Source: Sphaerolaimus hirsutus (lineage: Eukaryota > Nematoda > Chromadorea > Monhysterida > Sphaerolaimidae). From it: a stretch of 64,000 bases of DNA. Every line of letters begins with the position of its first letter. Position 1 is the first letter of the stretch. The notes beneath the pieces are model-generated. The model saw only the letters and a program-made list of their open reading frames with translations. It was not told the DNA's origin and searched no databases. Below, one piece after another: positions 47,894-57,677 of the stretch. The position numbers were made by a program, and so were the translations under genes. The stretch spans positions 20,363,147 through 20,427,146 of the forward strand of contig OZ038457.1 in the NCBI GenBank assembly GCA_964036195.1. The letters are read 5' to 3'.

Positions 47894-49258
47894 CTTAGTA
47901 AATTGGGCATAAAACGAAATTGTCCCTTATATCGTTGGTTTTGTTGCCCTGGTGTGTATTCCAAAAGTGTCAATCCGTTGTAGTTTTCCCGAAATTCCTC
48001 CCGATTCGGTCTGTGTGGGTTGAATTAAAAAGACACCCTACGGACCGAACCGTTTGACCCGAAAAATTCCGGGCCAAAATCGTGAGTTTGCTACGCTGCT
48101 TTGGCACTCTTCCAGGAACGATAAACCGTCCTGATCTAGAGCGCCTGGCTGCGTTCGGCCCTTCTTTGCTTCTCCTGCGACTTGTCTCTATGCAGCCCCT
48201 TGAATGGGGAGTGCACAGACCACAAGTTGGGCCTAATTCGACCGCGTTTCGACTCTCCCGCTTCCCTTAGAGAAACTCACCTTTTTCCTTTTTTATGTTT
48301 TCTAGATGTTTGATATCTAAATCTTATGTTTTGTACCCAAATTATGTTGTTGTTGAATCCAAATCTTATGTGAACATTTGGATACAAAAACATAAGATTT
48401 GGATACAATACATACTATGGATACAAAAACACAAGATTTGGATACACAATTTACACTTTGCATGACATTTGACATGACACTTGACATTTTGCATGACAAT
48501 TGACACTTTACTTTACATTTGTCATGACAATTGACAAATTGCATCACATTTTACAAATGTGCCCAGCACACTCCACTAGTCCTTCTACTGAAAATGCAAA
48601 CCATTCTTATCGATAATTGTAACTTTACACTTGCAGCTAGCTAACAATACATACTGCATGCAACTTTTGAAAAGTAAGGGAAAAATTTGTCACAGGTTTT
48701 TCATGTATAGGTCTAATTATAACATTTTTCTGGCCAGGCATGCATGATTCTGATTTTTTGTAAAATTTTTGTAAAATTTTTGTAAAATTTTTGTAAAATG
48801 TGTCATTTTATTTTATTAATGACTTTTGGGAATAAAATAAAATAAAATAAAATGAAACAAGAATAAAATAAAAATAAAATAAAATTTTTATACAATTTTT
48901 ATACAATTTTACTAAAATGAATTTTTATAAAACCAACCCTGGTCAAGTCGCAATAAATTGAACAAGTCATCAAACGTAATTTTAAAGTATCTGAAATCTT
49001 CAATTGCCGGGCTGCTTGACAGAGCAGTGGGATTCGCGCCGGAAACGTTGGCGCTACGCACACTAGTTGACACTGTCAACTAGTCTCGATGTTAATTCAG
49101 ATTTTAGTTGACGAGTCGCGGAAGAATGTTTAAATGTCGTACCTAGTTCCAATTCCGCAAGCGAATAAATGACAAGAAAAGTCAAGTATTTAACAAGTAG
49201 CAAGTCATGTGAATTGAAAATGGCAAGAAAATTGACACCGTAAAACTTCAGTTATAAG

Positions 49259-49534
49259 TAGTGATGTAAAAGCTCCATGGCGCTGGCGTTTGGCGCTATG
49301 TTTTGCTGTGGCGCCATGCCCATGAAAAGCGCCATGGCGCTTTTGGCGCTTGGCGCTTTTGACCGGCTCCAGGAACAAAATACCTGGCGCTTGGCGCTAG
49401 CGCCAAAGCAAAAAGCGCCATGGCATTGGTGCCATTCTGCTGTGGCGCCATTGGCGCTTTGCTCTATGGGTCGGAAAAGCGCCATGGCGCTTTTGGTGCA
49501 TGGCGCCAAACTTCTGGCGCGTTTCACATCACTA
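49259..49534. mobile_element. GGCGCC-rich hAT-type MITE between two inverted MITEs
   Basis: 276 bp with ends TAGTGATGTAAAAGC and TTTCACATCACTA, flanked by an 8-bp duplication GTTATAAG / GTCATAAG with one mismatch. The interior is a chain of short palindromes built from AGCGCCATGGCGCT and GGCGCC. No coding capacity. Confidence 0.82.
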
Positions 49535-49569
49535 GTCATAAGCTTGAGTGCCACTTGACTACTTATGAC

Positions 49570-50586
49570 CAGGGTTGGTTTTATAAAAATTCATTTTAGT
49601 AAAATTGTATAAAAATTGTATAAAAATTTTATTTTATTTTAATTTTATTCTTGTTTCATTTTATTTTATTTTATTTTATTCCCAAAAGTCATTAATAAAA
49701 TAAAATGACACATTTTACAAAAATTTTACAAAAATTTTACAAAAAATCAGAATCATGCATGCCTGGCCAGAAAAATGTTATAATTAGACCTATACATGAA
49801 AAACCTGTGACAAATTTTTCCCTTACTTTTCAAAAGTTGTATGCAGTATGTATTGTTAGCTAGCTGCAAGTGTAAAGTTACAATTATCGATAAGAATGGT
49901 TTGCATTTTCAGTAGAAGGACTAGTGGAGTGTGCTGGGCACATTTGTAAAATGTGATGCAATTTGTCAATTGTCATGACAAATGTAAAGTAAAGTGTCAA
50001 TTGTCATGCAAAATGTCAAGTGTCATGTCAAATGTCATGCAAAGTGTAAATTGTGTATCCAAATCTTGTGTTTTTGTATCCATAGTATGTATTGTATCCA
50101 AATCTTATGTTTTTGTATCCAAATGTTCACATAAGATTTGGATTCAACAACAACATAATTTGGGTACAAAACATAAGATTTAGATATCAAACATATGATT
50201 TGGACACAATTTGCTTGACAATTGATACTTTATTTTTTACATGTCATGACAATTTACACTTTACCTTACATTTGTCATGACAATTGACACTTTGCATGAC
50301 ATTTTACATGACATTTGACACTTTACACTTGGGACTGCTCCCATATCCATGAATAAACAGGTAGAAACTCAAGCAATGAGATAAAATTTTACAAAAAATG
50401 AATTTTTATACAATTTTACAAAAATACGAATTTTTATACAATTTTACAAAAAATTTACAAAAATTCGAAATTTTATACAATTTTTATTTTTATTCTTAAA
50501 TTTTCCATTTTATTTTATTTTATTTTATTCTTGAATATTCCATTTTATTTTTATTTTTATTTTTTTCTGAGATTTTGCCAACCCTG
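49570..50586 (+). mobile_element. hAT-type MITE (copy B), intact
   Basis: 1017 bp with ends CAGGGTTGGT and GCCAACCCTG and a perfect 8-bp duplication CTTATGAC (49562-49569 and 50587-50594). The ends are AT-rich (runs of TTTTATTTTA and TTTTTGTAAAA); the middle carries imperfect palindromes of the GTCAAATGTCATG type shared with the introner MITEs. It is inverted relative to copy A. It is non-coding, and the identical 76-codon ORFs in the two copies are by-products of the repeat. Confidence 0.92.
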
Positions 50587-50705
50587 CTTATGACTATTCT
50601 CGCCACCAATCACTGTCTTGCCACTTGTTTAATTGACCGTTGGTGTAAACTAGAACTAGCTAGCATAACGCCAATTGGTAAATACTTTGAACTCAATCAA
50701 CTCAC

Positions 50706-50791
50706 TTCGATCCATCAGTAGCTCCATACTCATCATCTTCACTATGTTCATTTACCTCCGCATCCAGCAGGCGACGTTTTTCTTCCCGCAT
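50706..50791 (-). CDS. Candidate alternative first exon of the ABCB gene
   Basis: ATG at 50791 opens 86 nt coding for an acidic peptide beginning MREEKRRLLDAEV, ending in phase 2 at a consensus donor (AA|gtgagttg). That phase fits exon 2 of the ABC transporter (37092), where the split codon gives Lys. No other unclaimed minus-strand exon is seen between here and 37.2 kb. If used, the first intron is 13.6 kb and contains the whole retrotransposon nest. The competing start at 37214 is equally in phase, so both could be alternative promoters. The start lies 642 bases from the oppositely oriented dehydrogenase ATG, consistent with a shared bidirectional promoter. Confidence 0.45.
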
Positions 50792-51433
50792 TTTGGACGC
50801 GGATTTTAGTAGTTTTTTTCACTTAAAATTGTTTGTAGTTGTTGAAAGTTGGTTTTCGTTGTACTGACGTAAAGTGTCAGTGCTGGCCGATGCCACTGTG
50901 TCGCAAACTATTTATTTACTTTATCACTAAAAATTTGACTGATAGCACCGAGAAACATTGACGTGCACGCATTTTTGGTGATAAAGGCTCAGTTATGTAA
51001 AACTTTCAGGAAAAGCGCCCGGTCATAAAATCACAGAATAAGCCACGAACGAGCCAAGTTTTTTTCTTCAAATTTTAATTTCACCGCCACAACTGTAAAT
51101 TATAGCTGTGTCAAAAAAGGTTAAAGCAAAAAAAACTACGGTAAGTTGGTACACTCGCAACTCGAGTAAATACACATTCACTTTTTCCAATGTAGTTAGG
51201 TAAAATTATCTACAAAATTTTTTTAGACAACTCACACACCAGCTTTGATTGCATTTGAGTTTACCAGAATTTTAATATCCATATAAGCAGTAATTTGAGA
51301 GAGTCTGAGTTCTGAGCTTGAGTTGATTTGAGAATTCCAATTATTTCAAATTTCGTTCGAAACCGTGCAGGTCCATTGAAACCATTGTGCAGGGCCATTA
51401 AAACATCCAAACAACTACACAATACCGAGTTCA
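50792..51433. promoter_or_regulatory. Possible bidirectional promoter between the ABCB first exon and ACAD
   Basis: 642 bases separate two divergent candidate start codons. No TE of the families seen elsewhere lies here, unusual for this window. No clear TATA box or other element could be assigned, so the call rests on gene geometry only. Confidence 0.3.
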
Positions 51434-54400
51434 ATGGCTGACAGCACATTCGGTTGGTCACCAGATTTCGTCAAAGTTTTGGTCACTCAAAACAGCATTC
51501 GCGCCGCAGTGCCGAGCGGCATGAGGCCGCGCGCGCTGAACTACTACAAGCAGGTGGCGCAGTTCGTCAACGAGCGCGTCATACCGCACGAGAAGGAATT
51601 GATGCAGTACGCGGCCGACCCCAGAACTGAGTGGACCCCGAATCCACTGGTAGTATTTGGTGATCATTTTTCGGTGGTTCATTTTTCATTGGAAAATGTG
51701 AATCAAACATAAAAGTCCGGTTCCAGATCGAAAAGTGGCGGAAAGAAACTAATTCCATGGGTTTATGGAATCTTTTCATCACAACTTCCATGGACCCTGG
51801 TGCTAGTCCCAGACCCTGTAATATTTCCTGTAAAATGTCAAATGTCATGCAATGTGTCAAAAGTCATGTAAAATGACCGGTAAAATAGCAAACATACGTT
51901 GCCATTTTACCTGGTATTTTACACGATTTTTGACGCTTTGCATGCTATTTGACATTTTTACATGGCATTTTACAGGATCTGGGACTGCCCCAGATGGCAA
52001 GTATGGACCAGGATTGTCAACTGCTGAGTACGCTCACATGTGCGAAATGATGGGCAGATCGCTGTTCGCACCGGACGTGTTCAATTGTGGATTTCCGGAC
52101 ACGGGCAACATAGAGGTGCTCATTAAGTATGGCAATGAGGATCAAAAGGAGAAATGGCTCAAACCTATGCTCAGGGGCGAGCTACGGTCGTGTTTTGCAA
52201 TGACCGAGCCTGAAGTTCGTTTTTGGCCACCTGGGGAGCAGTCTCAGACCCTGTAAAACGTAAAAAGCCCTGTAAAACGTCATGTGTGATGTAAAAGACC
52301 CTGTAAAGTGTCAATGGTCATGTAAAGAACCTGTAAAGTATCCAAATATTGTCTTTTGTATACAAATGTGAGATTAGGATAATTTACATGTCTTATAAGA
52401 CATATGACATTTTACAGTGTCTTTCACACGACACATCACACTTTACAGGGTCTGGGACTGGCACCTGAGATGATAAGTCTTCTGATTCCGGCAACTATTT
52501 ACTATTCACCACCGGATAACGTATATTCCCAACGCGTAGGTCGCATCATCCGACGCGACCAACATGCAGTGCACCATCGATCAAGACGGCAACGACTACA
52601 TCATCAACGGCAGGAAGTGGTACATCACTGGCGCGGGTGACCCCCGCTGCAGGCTCGTGATTGTGATGGGCCGGTGCCAGCCCCAGACCATGTCAAATGC
52701 CCCCTGTAAAGTGTCAAATGTCATGCAAAGTGTTGCTATTTTGCAGGGCATTTTCCATGACTTTTGACACTTTGCATGATATTTGACACTTTACAGGGCA
52801 TTTGACAGTGTCTGGGACTGCCCCAGGTCGGTTACGGCGGCGCGGCAGCCGAACAGACACAAGCGGCACTCGATGGTGCTGGTGCCCATGGACGCGCCGG
52901 GCGTGCGCTTGGGCAGGCCCATGCAGGTGTTCGGCATTAATGATGCACCGAGTGGGTTGTGGTGGTGCATTTGGGTGTTTATTGTAATCAGCATTGAAAA
53001 ATAGGTGATTTTAAGAACATATTATCGTGATTATTAATTTAATATACAGTCAGAAAATGTCAAAAATGCAGAGGAAATAATAAATATATGAATGAGATAT
53101 TTTTTATTTTCTTATCATAAATCAAGTATAATAACGTAAATCTCTCTGGAAATACCCGACGAAAGTAAAATGAAATAAGGATAATCCCATATTCTGAGAA
53201 AACAATAAATCTCATGAGATTTCTTCAATGCTAATTGCAGTGTTTGCAACTTTCTCCGCGCACGCAGGCGGCCACTGCGAGCTGACATTCGACAACGTGC
53301 GCATACCCGTCAGCAACCTGATCCTGGAGGACGGCAGGGGGTTCGAAGTGGCGCAGGGGCGGCTCGGCCCAGCCAGAATCCACCACTGCATGCGCATGAT
53401 CGGGCATTGCGAACGAGCGCTCAGCCTCACAAAGGAGAGGGTTAGCAAATGCGAGAAACTTAAGTATACCGTATTTACTAGAATAATCCCCCCCGGGGAA
53501 TTGTTTTATCATCAGACTTTTTTGGGGAATGAACTATTCGTGGGGGAATTATTCAAGGGGAGGGATAATTATTTCATCAAAATTTCCAAGCATGTTTCTC
53601 TCAATTGATTTCACGAAGTATGCTCTATTAACAAAAAAAACAACAATTTTTGTTCAAATTAGATACAAATGATTTATCGGCGGTGGGAATCATTTAATAA
53701 AGTGGGGTGATTGTTTTTCCCTCACTCGTCAACAGGGGAAATTGAATTAAAGTGGGGCGAATTTTTCGAGTAAATATTCGAATGAGATATTTTTTATATA
53801 CATACAAAGTCTCGCAATTTTTATCAAAACAACCCCAATTTTCATGTGCTCTCGCGGCGGGCATTCGGCCGCACTCTCAGCGAGATGGGCAGCGTGCGCG
53901 AAGACATCGCCCGATCTCGCATCGGTGTGGAGCAGGCCAGACTTTTGGTGCTCAAGGCAGCAAATGCAATTGACCAGCTGGGATACAAGGCAGGCGGACG
54001 CTTTTCGATTAAATGTCCTATATACCGTATTTCCTCGAAATACCCCCCTTGAATTAACCCCCCCTCGAAATACCCCCAGGTGTTTTCGAGCTGGGGAAAA
54101 AATAAAAACCCCTCGAAATACCCCCAGTCTTCAATGAGGTACATCATGTATGCTCTGTACATGATGTATTTATTGGGGCCAAATCGCATCGCAGCTATAA
54201 ATACAGAGTACCGTATCCGTATTACCTCGAATTAGTTTGTATGGCTATATCTATGGTTTTATGATCTAATATGTCCTCTTTTGTGACATTTATTACCAGT
54301 TTTGGGTATGTAAAGCACATTCTTTACTATGAACTTAACGAAAATTTCTGGCGAAATAATACCCCCCTCAAAATTTCCACTCAAAAATAAACCCCCTGGG

Positions 54401-54807
54401 GGTATTTCGAGAAAATACGGTAGTAGCCAGTAGGACAGTTTCATGCATCAAGCAGTGTGCTTCAAGATAGTAAATCCAAGTAAAATATGAATGAAAAAAT
54501 GACAACTTGTGAGAAAATGCAGCCATATTTACATGAAATACAGCTACCAATTTATTCACATTTAAACCTCACACCCTCCCACACTCAGGGAGCCTCCTAC
54601 GAAGTCTCACTGATCAAGGCATGCGTGCCCGCAATGGCAGTGTCTGTACTAGACCGTTGTATGCAAGCACATGGCGCAATGGGCCTATCACAAGACACCC
54701 CAATGGCAGCGATGTTTGCCTGGGCCAGGGCTATGAGGGTGGCGGATGGCCCGGACCAGACACATTTGGAGGCCATTGCTAAGAGGGAGTTGAAGGCTAA
54801 GATTTGA
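51434..54807 (+). CDS. Acyl-CoA dehydrogenase, ACAD10/11 type
   Basis: A flavin enzyme that introduces the alpha-beta double bond in acyl-CoA; ACAD10/11 relatives act on long or branched, including 4-hydroxy, acyl chains. Exons: 51434-51649, 51727-51799, 51994-52214, 52540-52673, 52827-52951, 53268-53440, 53846-53989, 54589-54807. They total 1305 nt (434 aa), the usual length for the dehydrogenase domain; the N-terminal kinase-like domain of vertebrate ACAD10/11 is absent. Family motifs in order: [26 protein letters not shown] (FAD/substrate loop), [85 protein letters not shown]. Introns 2 and 4 are introners; intron 7 has a GC donor (AAG|gcaggc). The acceptor of intron 6 is not AG: the best join is GT-AT before GTG at 53846. 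No mitochondrial presequence is evident. Confidence 0.93.
51800..51993 (+). mobile_element. Introner: MITE forming all of ACAD intron 2
   Basis: The intron starts gtgctagtcccagaccctg directly after GACCCTG and ends gggactgccccag directly before ATGGCAAG. 194 bp palindrome. The split codon restores Asp in the peptide PDGKYGPG. Same orientation as the gene. Confidence 0.9.
52232..52468. mobile_element. Introner-family MITE inside ACAD intron 3, reverse orientation
   Basis: Left GGAGCAGTCTCAGACCCTG, right CAGGGTCTGGGACTGGCACC. It lies inside the intron 52215-52539, whose splice sites (GAA|gttcgt and cgtag) are outside it. Confidence 0.82.
52674..52826 (+). mobile_element. Introner: MITE forming all of ACAD intron 4
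   Basis: Starts gtgccagccccagacc after GGGCCG and ends gtgtctgggactgccccag before GTCGGTT. 153 bp palindrome. The joined codon gives Arg in [13 protein letters not shown], continuing into [12 protein letters not shown] as in ACAD10/11 proteins. Confidence 0.9.
53468..53780. repeat. CCGTATTTCC foldback family in ACAD intron 6
   Basis: Left TACCGTATTTACTAGAATAA, right end decayed (TTTTTCGAGTAAATATTCG). Confidence 0.65.
54022..54423. repeat. CCGTATTTCC foldback copies in ACAD intron 7
   Basis: ATACCGTATTTCCTCGAAAT at 54022 starts one copy without a clear right end; a second runs from about 54211 (CCGTATTACCTCGAATTAG) to GGTATTTCGAGAAAATACGGTA at 54423. Confidence 0.7.
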
Positions 54808-54962
54808 GTGTTGATAAATATTAGGTATATTGGAGGGTGATATGTGATTTACTCCTGTGAAAACTGAAGTATTATTATTGAATCATAATTATTTAGGTAT
54901 TTTCATTACTTTTCAAAATATCATTTCTATTTCCAATAATCACAATAACAAAATACTAATTA

Positions 54963-57212
54963 TTACATGAAAAGTAAAAAATGAGGTTTCAAATTGAACA
55001 TCTCATAACACACTAAACTAAACATTGAGGCGTTGCACAAAGCCAAAAGCCACATGTGAGCCCTGAAAAAGGAACATCCACCAGATATTGCATGGATTCT
55101 AATGCCCTTATTCACGGAATTCCAGAAAAGTCTCTCAGCTTGATTGTTTCCCATGCCTCCATTGCAATAATCTCTGCTGCACACACAAATTGCTGCCTGG
55201 TTGTCTGGGAAAAACTGGCACCTCTGTTCAGTTTCTGGCATTTCAGGTTCCAAGTAGAGAATACTGTCATTGTGCCCAGGATTCAGCAGTTGTTCTCTAT
55301 CAATGTGCAATAATTCAGTAATGTTATTGAGGTGATAGTGCAAACATCCCCTGAGTGTAATTTCACTATCCCTTGTCAAATGATACAGGGTGTAGCAGGA
55401 ATCATCGTCATATGATGGGCAGAAAGCTGCCTGCCTGCAACAATAGTGATGAATACTGATAACTAATGATGGTAAACCATCTGGAAAAAAGTGTTGAAAT
55501 TTTTAAGTGTCTATTTTCTAATTTTGTTTATTTCAAAAATTGTTAATTTTTTTGCAATTCTCTAGAAACAAAACCAATTTTAAGGTGTTTTTACTAGTGG
55601 TGAAATAACAATTTGAAAACTTCAAAAAATTTGAAAATTCAAAAATGTCAGAATTTTTGTTTGTCAGGTGAGCCCATCAACAAAACCCACATAATCTCAA
55701 ACAAACCCAAAAACGGGCACCCTGCCACTCCAATGGCAGCGCCTCAACCCCAGCCTGGCAACTGCAGGCATGGCAATTTGCCGCCCAAAATCCCACATGG
55801 CTCTTTGGGGGTAAAAGTTGGCAGCCCTTTGTTCACCATGGGAGCAGCACTTGATGCCAAAGGAAGCTGTGGTAGCGTCATAAGTAGATGGGGTGCATTG
55901 ATAGTTGGCTAGGCCACGAGCGGATGGGAGGGTCTGGGTGGAATGTGTTTATGTTTGAATGTTGTGTTACTTTGGAGGTTATGTTGTCATTGAAAAATGC
56001 AACTTCCAGTAAAGCTTGCTGACTGCACTCTTTGCTCGAAGTCGAAAAACCACCATATTCCATACGAAAATTCAAGATAAAAGTATACTATTTATGGTCA
56101 AAACACTATGTTTTCAATATTTATTCAGAATCATCTGGTACCGTAAATTCTATATTTTGGCGACAGGTCTCCAATAAAGCGACCTCTCCAATCGTTTGAC
56201 CCCTTTGGGCACGTTGCGAGTAAACGAAACTCGGGGTGTCGTGGACCGGGACCGCCCCATTCCCGACATTTTCTCGAGCCATCTAGTGAAAGTGGCCCCG
56301 TTTGAATCGTAGTACGAAGCCCACCACATTTTTTTCTCACCAAATTGATTATTCTGCGATAACATTCGAAAGCATGCGGTCCCACCAGTATAGCAAAATG
56401 CATTGCACATGGACGGTGGCCGCTGTTATTTCAAGCGATTACTCTGTAATGATAGGTGTTCTACTCGCTGGAGCCAGTATGTACCTAATTACAATGCAGG
56501 GATATCTTTTAGATTCGAACCCACCTGAGTGCATGAAAGGCACTGCAATCGATGCCCGAGCAGGCGCACTCACTCAAAAAACGGCCAGAAAATACACAAA
56601 TAAAAAAATACTCAATCTGCCAGCCCACCTTATCCTGGTCTCGACTGGACCTCAATTCATGGATCATGATATCCTTACAACGGGGCTGGACCATTTCAAC
56701 AAGTTGGTCTTTATGCACACCGTCAACATCTTCAGTGTATAGTCTGGTAGTCTCATTTTGACTGGCGATCATATTCCATGTCTCAGGTATCTTCGGCGCA
56801 TAAAAAACGACGCAAAATTTGCCACTGTGGCCATTGTGTTCATCAGAATTATCTCCATGGAAGAAGCATTCGACCGCAGAGCAATATCGCAAATAAACAG
56901 CGTGCCAGAACAAATACAGGGTCGCTATATGCCTCATTTTATGGTAGCAAACCTGGGGCAGTCCCAGACCCTGTAAAGTGCCCTGTAAAATGTCAAATGT
57001 CATGCAAAGTGTCAAAAGTCATGGAAAATGCTCTGCAATATGGCAAACACGTTTTCCATTTTGCGGGGCATTTTACATGACTTTTGACACTTTGCATGAC
57101 CATTGACATTTTACAGGGCATTTTACAGGGTCCGGGATTGGCACCCGACTTCAAGTCCCATAGCTGGACAGCAAAGACATCCGTCGCTCAAACTTCCTAT
57201 GTAGCAAAATAA
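54963..57212 (-). CDS. Cysteine-rich three-finger (Ly6-like) gene, probable GPI anchor
   Basis: Cys-rich exons on the minus strand: 57212-57150 (LFCYIGSLSDGCLCCPAMG), from 56952 (VCYHKMRH...; downstream limit about 56640), about 56584-56525 (SECACSGIDCSAFHAL), about 56431-56343 (CNAFCYTGGTACFRM), from 55908 (NYQCTPSTYDATT, FGIKCCSHGE) and a last exon from about 55435 to a TAA at 54963. The last exon has CVCSRDYCNGG, the CXCXXDXCN signature of Ly6/uPAR/TGF-beta-receptor ectodomains, then a hydrophobic end (MWLLALCNASMFSLVC) suggesting a GPI signal. The exon set looks like two three-finger units. The signal-peptide exon was not found and several donors are uncertain, so this may be one gene or two. 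Likely extracellular; ligand unknown. Confidence 0.5.
56953..57149 (-). mobile_element. Introner: MITE forming an intron of the Ly6-like gene
   Basis: Element right end gggactgccccag directly precedes GTTTGCTACC (exon from 56952). The left end gtgccaatcccgg is preceded by GAAGTCGG, and the phase-consistent donor is GAA|gtcggg, four bases outside the element's own GT. 197 bp. It supports the same mechanism, but the gene model is weaker. Confidence 0.65.
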
Positions 57213-57677
57213 CTGAAATAGGTATTATAGCGTGGCAGCGTGCCGCCAGCGGCAAACCGATCACAACCAACCAAAGTGGGCAATATTTCACGATGGAAAA
57301 CTAGGCCGCCTTTCTGGCACAGTTGTTAAAATACCAAACTTTTTCTAAAGTATGCGTATGCGTAAAGTATTTTGTTTTTACTCACCCAGAGTACAGAAAG
57401 TGTAAAGTAATATTTTTTACTTTTACGCGCTAGTAAATGAGAGTAAAAGACTTTTTTTTCCAGAAAGCGTAAATGCGAGTAGGTATTTTTCTCAGGAAAG
57501 CGTAAAAGCGAGTAAAAGGGAGCATTATGAACGTTAATCCTGGATAACAAAGAGGTGTTTTCTTTTTATTAAAGAGAATTAGTTATGATAAGCAGGGGTC
57601 TCAAATGGTAAACGTATTTACTCTTTCTGTACTCGCAAACAGTAAGCGTACAGGCGAGTACAGATACTGTTTCAAAG

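Larger units (their letters stand above)
38434..48305 (-). mobile_element. Full-length non-LTR retrotransposon (LINE), three main ORFs plus a frame-shifted tail
   Basis: 9872 bp, bounded exactly by comparing MITE copy A with intact copy B. Minus-strand order: 5' region 48305-47894, ORF1 47893-45404, ORF2 with an SGNH esterase, ORF3 with endonuclease and reverse transcriptase ending 39778, a frame-shifted zinc-knuckle ORF to 39195, and a 3' region to 38434. The 3' end has no poly(A); it finishes in a short TTGAA-type repeat, as in CR1/L2-like elements. No target duplication is seen: two bases (AT) of the target are missing. The long ORFs and near-identical flanking MITE copies suggest a fairly recent insertion. 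Clade assignment needs a tree; the separate esterase ORF recalls CR1/L2 elements. Confidence 0.9.
38045..48941 (-). mobile_element. hAT-type MITE (copy A) interrupted by a non-LTR retrotransposon
   Basis: Termini are CAGGGTTGGC at 38045 and CCAACCCTG ending at 48941, flanked by a perfect 8-bp target duplication GTCAAGTC (38037-38044 and 48942-48949). The element's own sequence is 38045-38433 and 48306-48941, about 1025 bp, nearly identical to the intact inverted copy at 49570-50586. The 8-bp duplication and CAGGG ends point to hAT transposase mobilisation. No transposase is encoded. A retrotransposon occupies 38434-48305. Confidence 0.9.

Noticed and set aside
49953..50183. 76-codon ORF identical to the one at 48317-48547
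   Set aside because: Both lie in the palindromic middle of the two hAT MITE copies. Identity comes from the repeat and the composition (Cys/Lys/Val/Ser words from GTCATG repeats) is not protein-like.
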